From NCBI GenBank assembly GCA_030527665.1, contig JAUNAK010000029.1, forward strand, positions 1 through 32,006: DNA of 32,006 nt, in the 5' to 3' direction. How positions within the stretch are numbered: the stretch's first letter is position 1; each line of letters begins with the position of its first letter. Source of the stretch: Eubacteriales bacterium. GTDB lineage: Bacteria > Bacillota > Clostridia > Lachnospirales > Lachnospiraceae. The notes beneath the pieces were generated by a model. The model saw only the letters and a list, made by a program, of their open reading frames with translations, was not told where the DNA came from and ran no database searches. Shown one piece after another: positions 7,189 to 14,705 of the stretch. Both the position numbers and the translations under genes were made by a program.

Positions 7189-8100
7189 CTATTTCTCAGC
7201 CAGCCATCTGCCGGATGCACCGCAGGGAAGAACCAGACCGTTGGAGGAAACCGGAAGTCCTACTTCCTGGGATTCCACCTGTCCTTTCCAGTCTTTGAGA
7301 GCAGTACTCAGCATGTAGGTCAGCACCGATGGTGCCAGACCGGTCGTATACGAATTGATCAGAACAAACAGCGGATCCTTTGCCAGCACCTTAGAACAAA
7401 GCTGTACAAACGGATAAATGTTTTCTTCCATTTTCCAGATCTCACCCTTGGGTCCTCTTCCATAGGAAGGCGGATCCATAATAATGGCATCGTAATGATT
7501 GCCTCTGCGGATCTCTCTTTCCACGAATTTGCCGCAGTCATCTACAAGCCAGCGAATCGGCCGGTCTGCCAGTCCGGAAGTCACTGCATTCTCCTTTGCC
7601 CATGCCACCATTCCTTTGGAAGCATCTACATGTGTCACATGTGCGCCAGCTGCCGCTGCCGAGATAGTCGCACCGCCTGTATATGCAAACAGATTCAGTA
7701 CCTTAACCGGACGAACCGTACCGGTTGCCGGATCTGTATCTCCCGCCTTTTCTCTTCGAGAGATTTCCTTCCGGATCTGCTCTGCACACCAGTCCCAGTT
7801 TGTCGCCTGCTCCGGAAACAGACCGGTATGCTTGAAACTGAACGGCTTCAGATTAAATTTTAATTCTCTGTAGCTGATTGTCCACTGCTCCGGAAGATCG
7901 AAGAATTCCCATTCTCCGCCGCCCTTCGAACTTCTATGGTAATGGCCGTTACACTTCTTCCAGCCTTTTTCCTTTTTATCTGTTGTCCAGATGACCTGCG
8001 GGTCCGGACGAATCAGCAGATAATCGCCCCATCTCTCCAGCTTTTCTCCGGCAGAAGTATCAATTACTTCATAATCCTTCCACCCGTCTGCAATCCACAT
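7189..8100 (-). CDS. RlmI-like class I SAM-dependent rRNA methyltransferase (COG1092 type)
   Basis: A 303-residue methyltransferase. The Rossmann core begins near residue 140 with VLNLFAYTGGATISAAAAGAHVTHVDAS, the SAM-binding motif, and continues to IIMDPPSYGRG, the DPPS motif of RlmI/RlmK-like 23S rRNA cytosine-5 or guanine methyltransferases. The usual PUA domain of RlmI is not obvious; the N-terminal 120 residues resemble the short form common in Firmicutes and in the RlmK half of RlmKL. The substrate is inferred. GGAG lies 10 bases before the ATG. It stands alone: rny ends in a strong terminator upstream, and the L,D-transpeptidase promoter lies downstream. The 8101-8284 gap holds no clear promoter. 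Confidence 0.85.
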   Translation of the reverse strand: MWIADGWKDYEVIDTSAGEKLERWGDYLLIRPDPQVIWTTDKKEKGWKKCNGHYHRSSKGGGEWEFFDLPEQWTISYRELKFNLKPFSFKHTGLFPEQATNWDWCAEQIRKEISRREKAGDTDPATGTVRPVKVLNLFAYTGGATISAAAAGAHVTHVDASKGMVAWAKENAVTSGLADRPIRWLVDDCGKFVEREIRRGNHYDAIIMDPPSYGRGPKGEIWKMEENIYPFVQLCSKVLAKDPLFVLINSYTTGLAPSVLTYMLSTALKDWKGQVESQEVGLPVSSNGLVLPCGASGRWLAEK

Positions 8101-8284
8101 CGTATATATTCTCCATTCTTACTTATACACAAGCTCTGTACATCCGTTTTCTCACTTTATGCAGTCCCTGTTTACATTCCGGCTTATTCATTCAAGCTGC
8201 ATTTTGATACAAAGCTCAGCCTCTGTTTTCTTACGTCATTGCTCATATAGGCTAGCACACTGATACAAATAATTCAAGTCGCAC

Positions 8285-8323
8285 AAAGGAAGCCGTCGAT
8301 TCCCTTTGAAATCGACGGCTTCC
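8285..8323 (-). terminator. Intrinsic terminator after rny
   Basis: A perfect 14-bp stem (8288-8301 with 8310-8323) with an 8-base loop, followed on the minus strand by TTTG. The stem is also usable in the other direction. Confidence 0.85.
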
Positions 8324-8349
8324 TTATCTTCTCTCACATAACGTACGGA

Positions 8350-9915
8350 TTACTTCGCGTAATCAGTGACGCGGCTTTCTCGAATTACATTTACCTTAAT
8401 CTGTCCCGGATACTGCATGGTATCTTCAATCTTCTTGGAGATATCACGTGCCAGCAATACCATATCGGCATCGCTTACCATTTCCGGCACAACCATTACA
8501 CGTACTTCTCTACCAGCTTGAATAGCAAAAGATTTGTCTACTCCCTTGAAGGAGTTAGAAATTTCCTCTAAGTCTCTTAATCTGTTTGTATATGCTTCCA
8601 GGGTCTCACGACGAGCTCCCGGTCTTGCAGCACTGATCGCATCTGCTGCCTGAATGATGCAGGCAATCAAGGACTGCGGTTCCACATCACCATGATGGGA
8701 TTCTACGGAATTGACAACAATTCCCGGCTCTTTATATTTTCTGCAGAGATCCGCACCGATCTGAATATGGGATCCTTCAACCTCGTGGTCAATGGATTTA
8801 CCGATATCATGCAGCAGACCTGCACGTTTCGCCATACGGATATCCAGTCCGATCTCACCGGCCAGCAGACCGGAAAGCTGAGCTACTTCAATAGAATGAT
8901 TCAACGCATTCTGTCCGTAGCTGGTACGGAAAATCATACGTCCAAGGAGTTTGACAAGTTCCGGATGAATACCATGAACGCCAACCTCGATCAGTGCAGC
9001 TTCACCGGCTTCCTTCATTCTTGTTTCAACTTCTTTTCTTGCCTTATCAACCGTCTCCTCAATTCTTGCCGGATGGATACGTCCGTCAACAATGAGTTTT
9101 TCAAGTGCGATTCGAGCGATCTCACGACGAATCGGATCAAAGGAAGAAAGAACGACTGCTTCCGGTGTGTCATCAATGATCAGATCTACACCGGTTGCCT
9201 GCTCAAGTGCACGGATGTTGCGTCCCTCACGGCCGATGATTCGGCCTTTCATCTCATCGCTCGGAAGTTCAACAACAGAGATCGTGGATTCGGACACATG
9301 ATCAACGGCACATTTCTGAATCGCATTAATTACATATTCCTGTGCCTTCTTGTCCGCTTCATCCTTTGCTCTGCTCTCATACTCCTTGTAGAGTCTTGCA
9401 GCATCGATTTTTACTTCGTCTTCAACAGATTTTAAGAGAAATTCTTTTGCTTCTTCGGAGGTCATACCGGAGATCTTCTCCAGTTCCTGTACGCGCCGGT
9501 TATGTAATTCGTCAACCTGCTTTTCCTTTTTGCGTAATTCCGATTCCTTTGCTGACAGGTTGTTCTCGCGTTTCTCCAGTGCATCAGCTTTGCGATCTAC
9601 ACTTTCCTCTTTGGAAAGTACACGCTTCTCATACTTCTGGAGCTCGGATCTGCGCTCCCGGTTTTCCTTTTCCTGCTCGTTTTTCAGCTTCAGATTCTCT
9701 TCTTTGGCTTCCAATAAAGCTTCACGCTTCTTCGTTTCTGCAGTCTTTAACGCATCATCAATGATGCTTCGTGCCTTCTCCTCAGCAGTTCCAATCTTGA
9801 CAGCGTCTTCTCTGACCTTCTTGTCAACTGCAAGCTTTCCGGCAACCGGAATTGCGATACCCACGGCAACAACCACAGCAATGATCGTGATAATCACTTG
9901 GACTATCGGTGTCAT
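8350..9915 (-). CDS. rny: Ribonuclease Y
   Basis: Membrane-anchored endoribonuclease that starts bulk mRNA decay in many Firmicutes. Domains in order: N-terminal membrane segment (about residues 4-25), a long charged coiled coil (about 30-200), a KH RNA-binding domain around [15 protein letters not shown], and an HD domain with [12 protein letters not shown] and the metal-binding LLHDIGK motif. Length (521) is typical. AAGGAGGT lies 9 bases before the ATG. It has its own promoter (9965-9993) and terminator, so it appears monocistronic. recX-recA lie upstream, separated by a terminator and a repeat element, a neighbourhood often seen in Firmicutes. Confidence 0.98.
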   Translation of the reverse strand: MTPIVQVIITIIAVVVAVGIAIPVAGKLAVDKKVREDAVKIGTAEEKARSIIDDALKTAETKKREALLEAKEENLKLKNEQEKENRERRSELQKYEKRVLSKEESVDRKADALEKRENNLSAKESELRKKEKQVDELHNRRVQELEKISGMTSEEAKEFLLKSVEDEVKIDAARLYKEYESRAKDEADKKAQEYVINAIQKCAVDHVSESTISVVELPSDEMKGRIIGREGRNIRALEQATGVDLIIDDTPEAVVLSSFDPIRREIARIALEKLIVDGRIHPARIEETVDKARKEVETRMKEAGEAALIEVGVHGIHPELVKLLGRMIFRTSYGQNALNHSIEVAQLSGLLAGEIGLDIRMAKRAGLLHDIGKSIDHEVEGSHIQIGADLCRKYKEPGIVVNSVESHHGDVEPQSLIACIIQAADAISAARPGARRETLEAYTNRLRDLEEISNSFKGVDKSFAIQAGREVRVMVVPEMVSDADMVLLARDISKKIEDTMQYPGQIKVNVIRESRVTDYAK

Positions 9916-9964
9916 TACAGGGCTACCTCCTTATGTAGTTGTCATAGTTCAATGCAACATATTT

Positions 9965-9993
9965 ATTTTATACATACCTTTCATTTTTGTCAA
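9965..9993 (-). promoter_or_regulatory. Sigma-A promoter for rny
   Basis: TTGACA (9988-9993), 17 bases, TAAAAT (9965-9970) on the minus strand, about 50 bases before the rny start codon. Confidence 0.8.
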
Positions 9994-10012
9994 CGAACTT
10001 TTATGCACATTG

Positions 10013-10272
10013 CATATTCCAGCAGCGCGAATCATGAATGCTCGTCGTGCTTGCACGTAAGAGCATTTGTGATTCTGCGATGCGCCCCCTGCATGAGCAT
10101 GCAGCTGTGTGAAACACGGCGTAATGCGAATGCAGAGGGCAGGGATTGCGGGAGCGCCAGCGGAGCAATCCCGGAATATGTCCACTCCAGCAGCGCGAAT
10201 CATGAATGCTCGTCGTGCTTGCACGTAAGAGCATTTGTGATTCTGCGATGCGCCCCCTGCATGAGCATGCAG
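10013..10272. repeat. Palindromic intergenic element with a perfect 87-bp direct duplication
   Basis: Bases 10018-10104 and 10186-10272 are identical over 87 bp, a period of 168. Each copy is itself a near-perfect hairpin: AATGCTC pairs with GAGCATT around an inner GTGC-TT-GCAC, with GAATCA/TGATTC outside, followed by a second small hairpin CTGCATG-AG-CATGCAG. One full 168-bp unit is bounded by CATATTCC (10013-10020) and GGAATATG (10173-10180), and contains GGGATTGC/GCAATCCC. The second copy is cut off before the recX terminator. The element lies between that terminator and the rny promoter, so it serves neither gene obviously. Frames inside it are artefacts of the palindrome. Confidence 0.85.
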
Positions 10273-10279
10273 TTCCACT

Positions 10280-10308
10280 AAAAAAGCGGCACCCGAAGGT
10301 ACCGCTTT
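10280..10308 (-). terminator. Intrinsic terminator after recX
   Basis: An 11-bp stem (10283-10293 with 10298-10308, one G.T wobble) with a TTCG tetraloop on the minus strand, followed by TTTTTT. It starts two bases past the recX stop. Confidence 0.9.
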
Positions 10309-10310
10309 GC

Positions 10311-10844
10311 TCAATCTTCAAAAGGTGCTTCATTCTGATATCTTCGAATGGCGCCCCATATAGTTCCGGACGAAATCCCTTTCCTTGCAAGAAAGTTGAA
10401 TGTCCTCCGCAGTTCCTTCTCTTCCATATGATGAGGCGAACCGCATTTTTTCCTCACCAGATCATATGCCAGATCGGATTCCTCAAAGGGAACCTCATCA
10501 AAGGCAGCTTCAATCAAGCTGCTGTCCAGCCCCTTCCCTTCCAGCTCCCTGCGGATCATGGCATGGCTTTTTCTCTCCTTCATGCTGACAACATAATTCT
10601 CAGCATATCTGGCGTCATTCACATAACCAAAGGATCGGCAGTAGGCAACGGCTGCTGCAATATCGTCCTCGTCAAACTCCTCTTCTCTCAGACGATCCTC
10701 CAATTCTCTGGTCGTTCTCGGTTTGAACAGAAGCAGCTTCATGGCTCTTGCCGCTGCTTTCTTTGCTTCTCCTTCGATTTTTCTATCGGCAGTCATTCGT
10801 TCTTCCGATTCCGAACGATATTGTTCTGCAGGCCATACTTTCAT
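10311..10844 (-). CDS. recX: Regulatory protein RecX
   Basis: Small helical modulator that binds in the groove of RecA filaments and limits recombinase activity. The 177-residue protein has the RecX pattern of three-helix repeats: LLLFKPRTTRELEDRLREEEFDEDDIAAAVAY, YVNDARYAENYV, MIRRELEGKGLDSSLIEAAF and a fourth repeat ending GTIWGAIRRY. AGGTGA lies about 6 bases before the chosen ATG; a second in-frame ATG 16 codons later is possible. It starts 29 bases after the recA stop, with a terminator directly behind it, so recA-recX form one LexA-controlled transcript. Confidence 0.93.
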   Translation of the reverse strand: MKVWPAEQYRSESEERMTADRKIEGEAKKAAARAMKLLLFKPRTTRELEDRLREEEFDEDDIAAAVAYCRSFGYVNDARYAENYVVSMKERKSHAMIRRELEGKGLDSSLIEAAFDEVPFEESDLAYDLVRKKCGSPHHMEEKELRRTFNFLARKGISSGTIWGAIRRYQNEAPFED

Positions 10845-10873
10845 ATCGACTCACCTGTTCCGGAGCCTTTCTC

Positions 10874-11902
10874 TTATTCTTCTTCTGCAGCTTTTTCGTT
10901 CTTTGTCTCAAGGCCGTAAGCCTCACGGACTTTATCCTCGATCTCCGTCATAACGTCCGGATTCTCGCGCAGATAATTCTTCGCATTTTCACGTCCCTGA
11001 CCGATCTTCTCTCCCAGATATGCATACCAGGCACCGCTCTTCTGAACGATTCCGTTCTTGGCAGCCAGATCCAGAATATCCGCCTCTGTCGAGATCCCTT
11101 TACCGAACATGATATCGAATTCTGCTTCTCTGAACGGCGGAGCTACCTTATTCTTAACGACCTTGATTCTTGTATGGTTTCCGATCACCTCTCCGGCCTG
11201 CTTCAATGCTTCTACACGACGCACATCCAGGCGCACGGAAGAATAAAACTTCAGAGCACGGCCGCCGGTCGTTGTCTCCGGGTTACCGAACATAACACCG
11301 ACTTTCTCACGCAGCTGGTTGATAAAGATAACCACACAGTTGGTCTTGCTGATGGCTGCGGTCAGTTTACGGCATGCCTGTGACATCATTCGTGCCTGCA
11401 GTCCGACATGGGAATCACCCATCTCACCGTCGATCTCCGCCTTCGGAACGAGGGCTGCAACCGAGTCAACAATAATAATATCCACTGCTCCGGAGCGAAC
11501 CATGGTCTCAGTGATCTCCAGTGCCTGTTCACCGGAATCCGGCTGTGAAATATAAAGATTGTCAATGTCTACACCGATATTCTTCGCATAAACCGGATCC
11601 AATGCATGCTCTGCATCGATGAAGCCGGCAATACCGCCTCTTTTCTGCACCTCTGCAACCATATGCAGTGCAACCGTCGTCTTACCGGAAGATTCCGGTC
11701 CATAGACCTCAATGATCCTTCCTCTCGGAATACCGCCTACACCAAGTGCAATATCCAGACTCAGGGAGCCTGTCGGAATCGCCTCAATATTTAAGCTGTT
11801 GCTCTGGTCACCCAGTTTCATTACGGTACCTTTGCCAAACTGTTTCTCGATTTGTCCTAAAGCGGCCTCCAGGGCACGCTGTTTATCTTCCATACCTGCC
11901 AT
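10874..11902 (-). CDS. recA: Recombinase RecA
   Basis: ATP-dependent strand-exchange protein and LexA coprotease. At 342 residues it is full length. It shows the Walker A motif GPESSGKTT (about 68-76), the loop L1 region, the Walker B segment [38 protein letters not shown] (loop L2 region) and an acidic C-terminus. AAAGGAG sits just before the ATG. The upstream region has two promoters and a perfect LexA box, and recX follows. Confidence 0.99.
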   Translation of the reverse strand: MAGMEDKQRALEAALGQIEKQFGKGTVMKLGDQSNSLNIEAIPTGSLSLDIALGVGGIPRGRIIEVYGPESSGKTTVALHMVAEVQKRGGIAGFIDAEHALDPVYAKNIGVDIDNLYISQPDSGEQALEITETMVRSGAVDIIIVDSVAALVPKAEIDGEMGDSHVGLQARMMSQACRKLTAAISKTNCVVIFINQLREKVGVMFGNPETTTGGRALKFYSSVRLDVRRVEALKQAGEVIGNHTRIKVVKNKVAPPFREAEFDIMFGKGISTEADILDLAAKNGIVQKSGAWYAYLGEKIGQGRENAKNYLRENPDVMTEIEDKVREAYGLETKNEKAAEEE

Positions 11903-11923
11903 AATTCTCTCCTTTGTTATATA

Positions 11924-11937
11924 CGAACATTTGTTCG
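11924..11937. promoter_or_regulatory. LexA (DinR) SOS box of recA
   Basis: A perfect 14-bp palindrome of the Firmicutes type, CGAAC-N4-GTTCG, lies downstream of the recA proximal -10, near the expected transcription start, where bound LexA would block initiation. It is the only such box I found in the window. Confidence 0.92.
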
Positions 11938-11951
11938 CATCACGTAAATCA

Positions 11952-11980
11952 ATAGTACACTACTTTTATTTGGTTGTCAA
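11952..11980 (-). promoter_or_regulatory. recA proximal promoter
   Basis: TTGACA (11975-11980), 17 bases, TACTAT (11952-11957) on the minus strand, with the LexA box just downstream. Confidence 0.85.
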
Positions 11981-12030
11981 TGCCGCACACCTGTCAATTT
12001 ATCACATTTCTCCCGCAAATATATTCTTTT

Positions 12031-12059
12031 AGTATACATCTATATATTTTCTCTGTCAA
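12031..12059 (-). promoter_or_regulatory. Second, distal promoter upstream of recA
   Basis: TTGACA (12054-12059), 17 bases, TATACT (12031-12036) on the minus strand, 79 bases upstream of the proximal recA promoter. No gene starts between them, so it should feed recA from a longer leader that still passes through the LexA box. Confidence 0.75.
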
Positions 12060-12075
12060 TCCGCTGCCTATCCGC

Positions 12076-12113
12076 AAAAAACTCCGGGAAGCCCAAAAGC
12101 TTTCCGGAGTTTT
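12076..12113 (-). terminator. Intrinsic terminator after glgA
   Basis: A 15-bp stem with one mismatch (12078-12092 with 12099-12113) followed by TTTTTT on the minus strand. It cleanly separates glgA from the recA promoters. Confidence 0.88.
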
Positions 12114-12201
12114 CCAACTCATCCGGTATTCCTGTCTTCTGCAGACAGAAATTCCTCTGCCGGGTCTCACAGTACTCAACCCGACAGTACCTTTTCTTCT
12201 A

Positions 12202-13644
12202 TTATCCGATCAGCCAGTCGTACAGTTCCTGATACTGCAGTGCGGAGGCTTTCCAGGAGAAGTCCGCGTTCATACCACGTTCAACGATCTTGTTCCAGTC
12301 ACTCTTGTGATCATAGTAGATCCGTTCCGCATACCGGATCGTTCCAAGCATCTCATGGGCATTGTAATTCGCAAAAGAGAATCCGGTTCCGTTTCCTTCG
12401 TATTCGTTATACGGCGCTACGGTATCCTTCAGACCGCCGGTCTCACGTACGATCGGAACAGTTCCGTAACGAAGACTCATCAGCTGGCTGAGACCGCAGG
12501 GCTCAAACAGAGACGGCATCAGGAAGGCATCGCAGGCTGCATAGATCTTATGAGACAGATCGTTTGCATAGCAGATATTGGCAGCTACCTTCTTGTCGTA
12601 TTTCCATGCAAAATGGCGGAACATGTTCTCGTATTTCGGATCACCGGTTCCCAGCACTACAAGCTGGATGTCATCCTGACAGAGTTCATCCATCATATAA
12701 GCGATCAGATCGAACCCTTTCTGATCCGTAAGTCTGGAAACGACACCGATCATCATCTTCTTCGGATCCACTTCCAGACCAAGCTCCTCCTGCAGAGCTG
12801 TTTTGTTCTTCACTTTTTCCTTGCGGAAATTCTTCACAGAGAACGGATGGGGGATCATGGAATCCGCTGCCGGATCATATTCTGCATAATCGATTCCATT
12901 CACGATTCCGCGAAGGTCATTCGCACGAGCACGCATCAGGCCATCCAGTCCTTCTCCAAAGAACGGTGTCTTGATCTCTTCTACATAGGTTTTGCTTACT
13001 GTCGTAATTGCATCGGCAAATACAAGTCCGCCTTTCAGAAGATTTCCGTTGCCGTTGCATTCCATCTTGTCAGAAGTGAAATAATAATCGGACAGTCCGG
13101 TCACTTCCTTCATTCCGTCGATTTCCCAGGTTCCCTGGAATTTCAGGTTATGAATGGTCATTACACTCTTGATTCCCTGGAAAAACTCTCCGCCCTGGAA
13201 ACGTTCTTTCAGATAAACCGGAATCAGACCTGTCTGCCAGTCATGACAATGGATCACATCCGGTCTGAAATCGATGACCGGAAGAATGGAAAGTGCAGCC
13301 TTGGAAAAGAATGCAAATCTCTCCAGATCCCACGGCATATCCAGATAGATTCTGTCACTGCTGAAATAATCCTGATTATCAATGAAATAGAAGGTCACCC
13401 CGTCATATTCCATTTTGAAGATTCCTACATAAACATCTCTGTAATGCAGGTCCATCTCAAAGCTGCCCACAAACTCCATCTGCGATGTGAACTTCTCGGG
13501 AATCTGTGAATATTTCGGGAGAACCACCCTGCAATCATAATACTGTTTATCGAAACACTTGGGAAGGGAACCGACAACGTCTGCCAGTCCTCCGGTTTTG
13601 ATAAACGGAACACACTCCGATGCTGCAAATAATATTTTTTTCAT
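12202..13644 (-). CDS. glgA: Glycogen synthase (ADP-glucose type, GT5)
   Basis: Transfers glucose from ADP-glucose to the growing alpha-1,4-glucan. At 480 residues it is full length. The N-terminal domain has the donor-binding KTGGLADVVGSLP (from residue 16) and the HCHDWQTGL segment; the C-terminal domain has VSRLTDQKGFDL and the conserved FEPCGLSQLMSLRYGTVPIVRETGGLKDTV block. AAGGAGG lies 5 bases before the ATG. Other glg genes are not in the window. It lies downstream of a two-gene BMC shell operon that ends in a terminator; I see no convincing promoter in the 75 bases between that terminator and glgA, so some readthrough is possible. Confidence 0.97.
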   Translation of the reverse strand: MKKILFAASECVPFIKTGGLADVVGSLPKCFDKQYYDCRVVLPKYSQIPEKFTSQMEFVGSFEMDLHYRDVYVGIFKMEYDGVTFYFIDNQDYFSSDRIYLDMPWDLERFAFFSKAALSILPVIDFRPDVIHCHDWQTGLIPVYLKERFQGGEFFQGIKSVMTIHNLKFQGTWEIDGMKEVTGLSDYYFTSDKMECNGNGNLLKGGLVFADAITTVSKTYVEEIKTPFFGEGLDGLMRARANDLRGIVNGIDYAEYDPAADSMIPHPFSVKNFRKEKVKNKTALQEELGLEVDPKKMMIGVVSRLTDQKGFDLIAYMMDELCQDDIQLVVLGTGDPKYENMFRHFAWKYDKKVAANICYANDLSHKIYAACDAFLMPSLFEPCGLSQLMSLRYGTVPIVRETGGLKDTVAPYNEYEGNGTGFSFANYNAHEMLGTIRYAERIYYDHKSDWNKIVERGMNADFSWKASALQYQELYDWLIG

Positions 13645-13719
13645 ATAAGCCTCCTTAGCCTCATTTTCAAGTTACCGTCAACGACACATACATGCGCACC
13701 GTTTGACACATCGCCTGCG

Positions 13720-13761
13720 AAAAAAAAGACCAGGCACCTGCATTTACTGCTATGTCTGGTC
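13720..13761 (-). terminator. Intrinsic terminator of the BMC gene pair
   Basis: GACCAG (13728-13733) pairs with CTGGTC (13756-13761), with a further weak inner stem, and eight T residues follow on the minus strand. A perfect GCAGATC-N3-GATCTGC hairpin lies just upstream in the same 3' region (about 13786-13802). Confidence 0.8.
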
Positions 13762-13854
13762 CGTTGTACTTATCCGGACAGCCTGTCTGCAGATCTCCGA
13801 TCTGCTTCCCGGCTGCTTTACCGAAGAAAATCCTCATCCGGATTCCCTTTCCTC

Positions 13855-14139
13855 TTACATTTGTCCCTTTTCCCATTCCGAGAAGATTCGTACAGTCTCT
13901 TCTGCCGGTCCGGAAATCACACCTGATGCAAAGACCTTGCACGGCGGATTCTCAGCCACTGTATCTACCGCTGCTTTTACTGCGGAGATCTCTCCACCGA
14001 CGATCATCGTACAATGACCGCCGTTTCTTGTATATTTTGCGACTACCTTTACATCAGCAGCCTTGCACATCTGATCCAGAACGACAACGCCGTTTGCATC
14101 GCCGAGAACTTCTACCAATCCATATGCTCCGTATGCCAT
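13855..14139 (-). CDS. BMC-domain shell protein (second of the pair)
   Basis: A 94-residue protein consisting of a single BMC fold, the hexamer-forming tile of bacterial microcompartments. It starts AYGAYGLVEVLG, has the helix GVVVLDQMCKAADVKVV, a strand and pore-side loop TRNGGHC (about 37-43), then VGGEISAVKAAVDTV. The sequence is well diverged from PduA/CcmK types, but order and length fit a BMC-H subunit. Two ATGs are adjacent (14142, 14139); GGAGG gives a better 6-base spacing to 14139. It starts 11 bases after the first BMC gene stops, so they are one operon. A cysteine follows the GG of the pore loop. No encapsulated enzyme gene is nearby, so its cargo is unknown. Confidence 0.85.
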   Translation of the reverse strand: MAYGAYGLVEVLGDANGVVVLDQMCKAADVKVVAKYTRNGGHCTMIVGGEISAVKAAVDTVAENPPCKVFASGVISGPAEETVRIFSEWEKGQM

Positions 14140-14150
14140 CATGCGCCTCC

Positions 14151-14450
14151 TTATTTGAAAATCGTAGCGTTAATTGCAATCTCGGTATCTTCAGACGGAG
14201 AAGCGATCATATGCTTTCCGGTCAGTGTACCATATCGGGATCCCACTTCTACAGCAGTTTCCAGAGCCGCACGTACATCCGATATGCTTCCGCGGATTTT
14301 CACACAGGCACCGGCCCCCAGACGATTTCGTTCTACTCCCTGGATATATACATTGGCCGTCTTCGCAGCAGCATCCATTGCCATCAGGCATGCAACGAGG
14401 TTATCAAACTCCACATCCGCAAAGCCCAATCCTCTTACTTCTTCTCTCAT
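14151..14450 (-). CDS. BMC-domain shell protein (first of the pair)
   Basis: A 99-residue single-BMC-domain protein. It follows the family pattern: VRGLGFADVEFDNLVACLMAMD, then AAAKTANVYIQGVE, a pore loop with GAG at about 45-47 followed by A48 and C49, then VKIRGSISDVRAALETAV and a C-terminal HMIASPSEDTEIAI segment equivalent to the VIPRPH region of PduA. The pore loop appears about one residue longer than in PduA (hand alignment). The ATG at 14450 is chosen because GGAGG lies 6 bases upstream; an extension of 12 codons into the leader lacks family support. A promoter with TATAAT and a leader with two hairpins precede it. The function of the shell here is unknown. Confidence 0.85.
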   Translation of the reverse strand: MREEVRGLGFADVEFDNLVACLMAMDAAAKTANVYIQGVERNRLGAGACVKIRGSISDVRAALETAVEVGSRYGTLTGKHMIASPSEDTEIAINATIFK

Positions 14451-14474
14451 AACGATCCTCCAAAATGAAAAGGA

Positions 14475-14517
14475 ATACAGATTCAAATATCCTGTATCTT
14501 AACAGGTAAAAACCTGT
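14475..14517 (-). promoter_or_regulatory. Two hairpins in the BMC operon leader
   Basis: ACAGGT-AAAA-ACCTGT (14502-14517) and ATACAG-N11-CTGTAT (14475-14497) lie in tandem between the promoter and the ribosome binding site. The first is also a good operator-like palindrome just downstream of the start of transcription. I do not recognise a known riboswitch. Confidence 0.5.
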
Positions 14518-14542
14518 CACAACGCATATAAAAACCATTTAT

Positions 14543-14571
14543 ATTATACTCTGCGTATACCGAAAAGACAA
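14543..14571 (-). promoter_or_regulatory. Promoter of the BMC gene pair
   Basis: TTGTCT (14566-14571), 17 bases, perfect TATAAT (14543-14548) on the minus strand, giving a leader of about 85 nt before the first BMC gene. Confidence 0.75.
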
Positions 14572-14705
14572 GAAAATGTTCTGTAGCTTCCTGTGGTTTG
14601 TTGTGGTTTTTCGTGCAGAAAGCAAATATGTAATCCGGATAGTATCTATACATCCAGCAGCTTCAACTCCCACATCCGGAAGCTCAGCCAATTTCTGCAT
14701 TCGCT

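Noticed and set aside
10018..10272. Two identical repeats as a CRISPR array
   Set aside because: Only two units, 87 bp each with an 81-bp gap, far longer than CRISPR repeats and themselves palindromic; no cas genes nearby.
9949..10390. Small frames of Cys/His/Arg-rich translation over the recX-rny gap
   Set aside because: Produced by the palindromic repeat read in several frames; no start signals.
11974..13509. Long plus-strand open frame opposite glgA
   Set aside because: It is the antisense shadow of a clearly conserved glycogen synthase; its translation has no family motifs and no ribosome binding site.
13645..13719. TTGACG as a glgA promoter
   Set aside because: No acceptable -10 at 16-18 bases; the expected position overlaps the ribosome binding site.
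14640..14700. Terminator after uvrB from ATCCGGAT/TCCGGA repeats
   Set aside because: Loop too long and no T-run on the minus strand.
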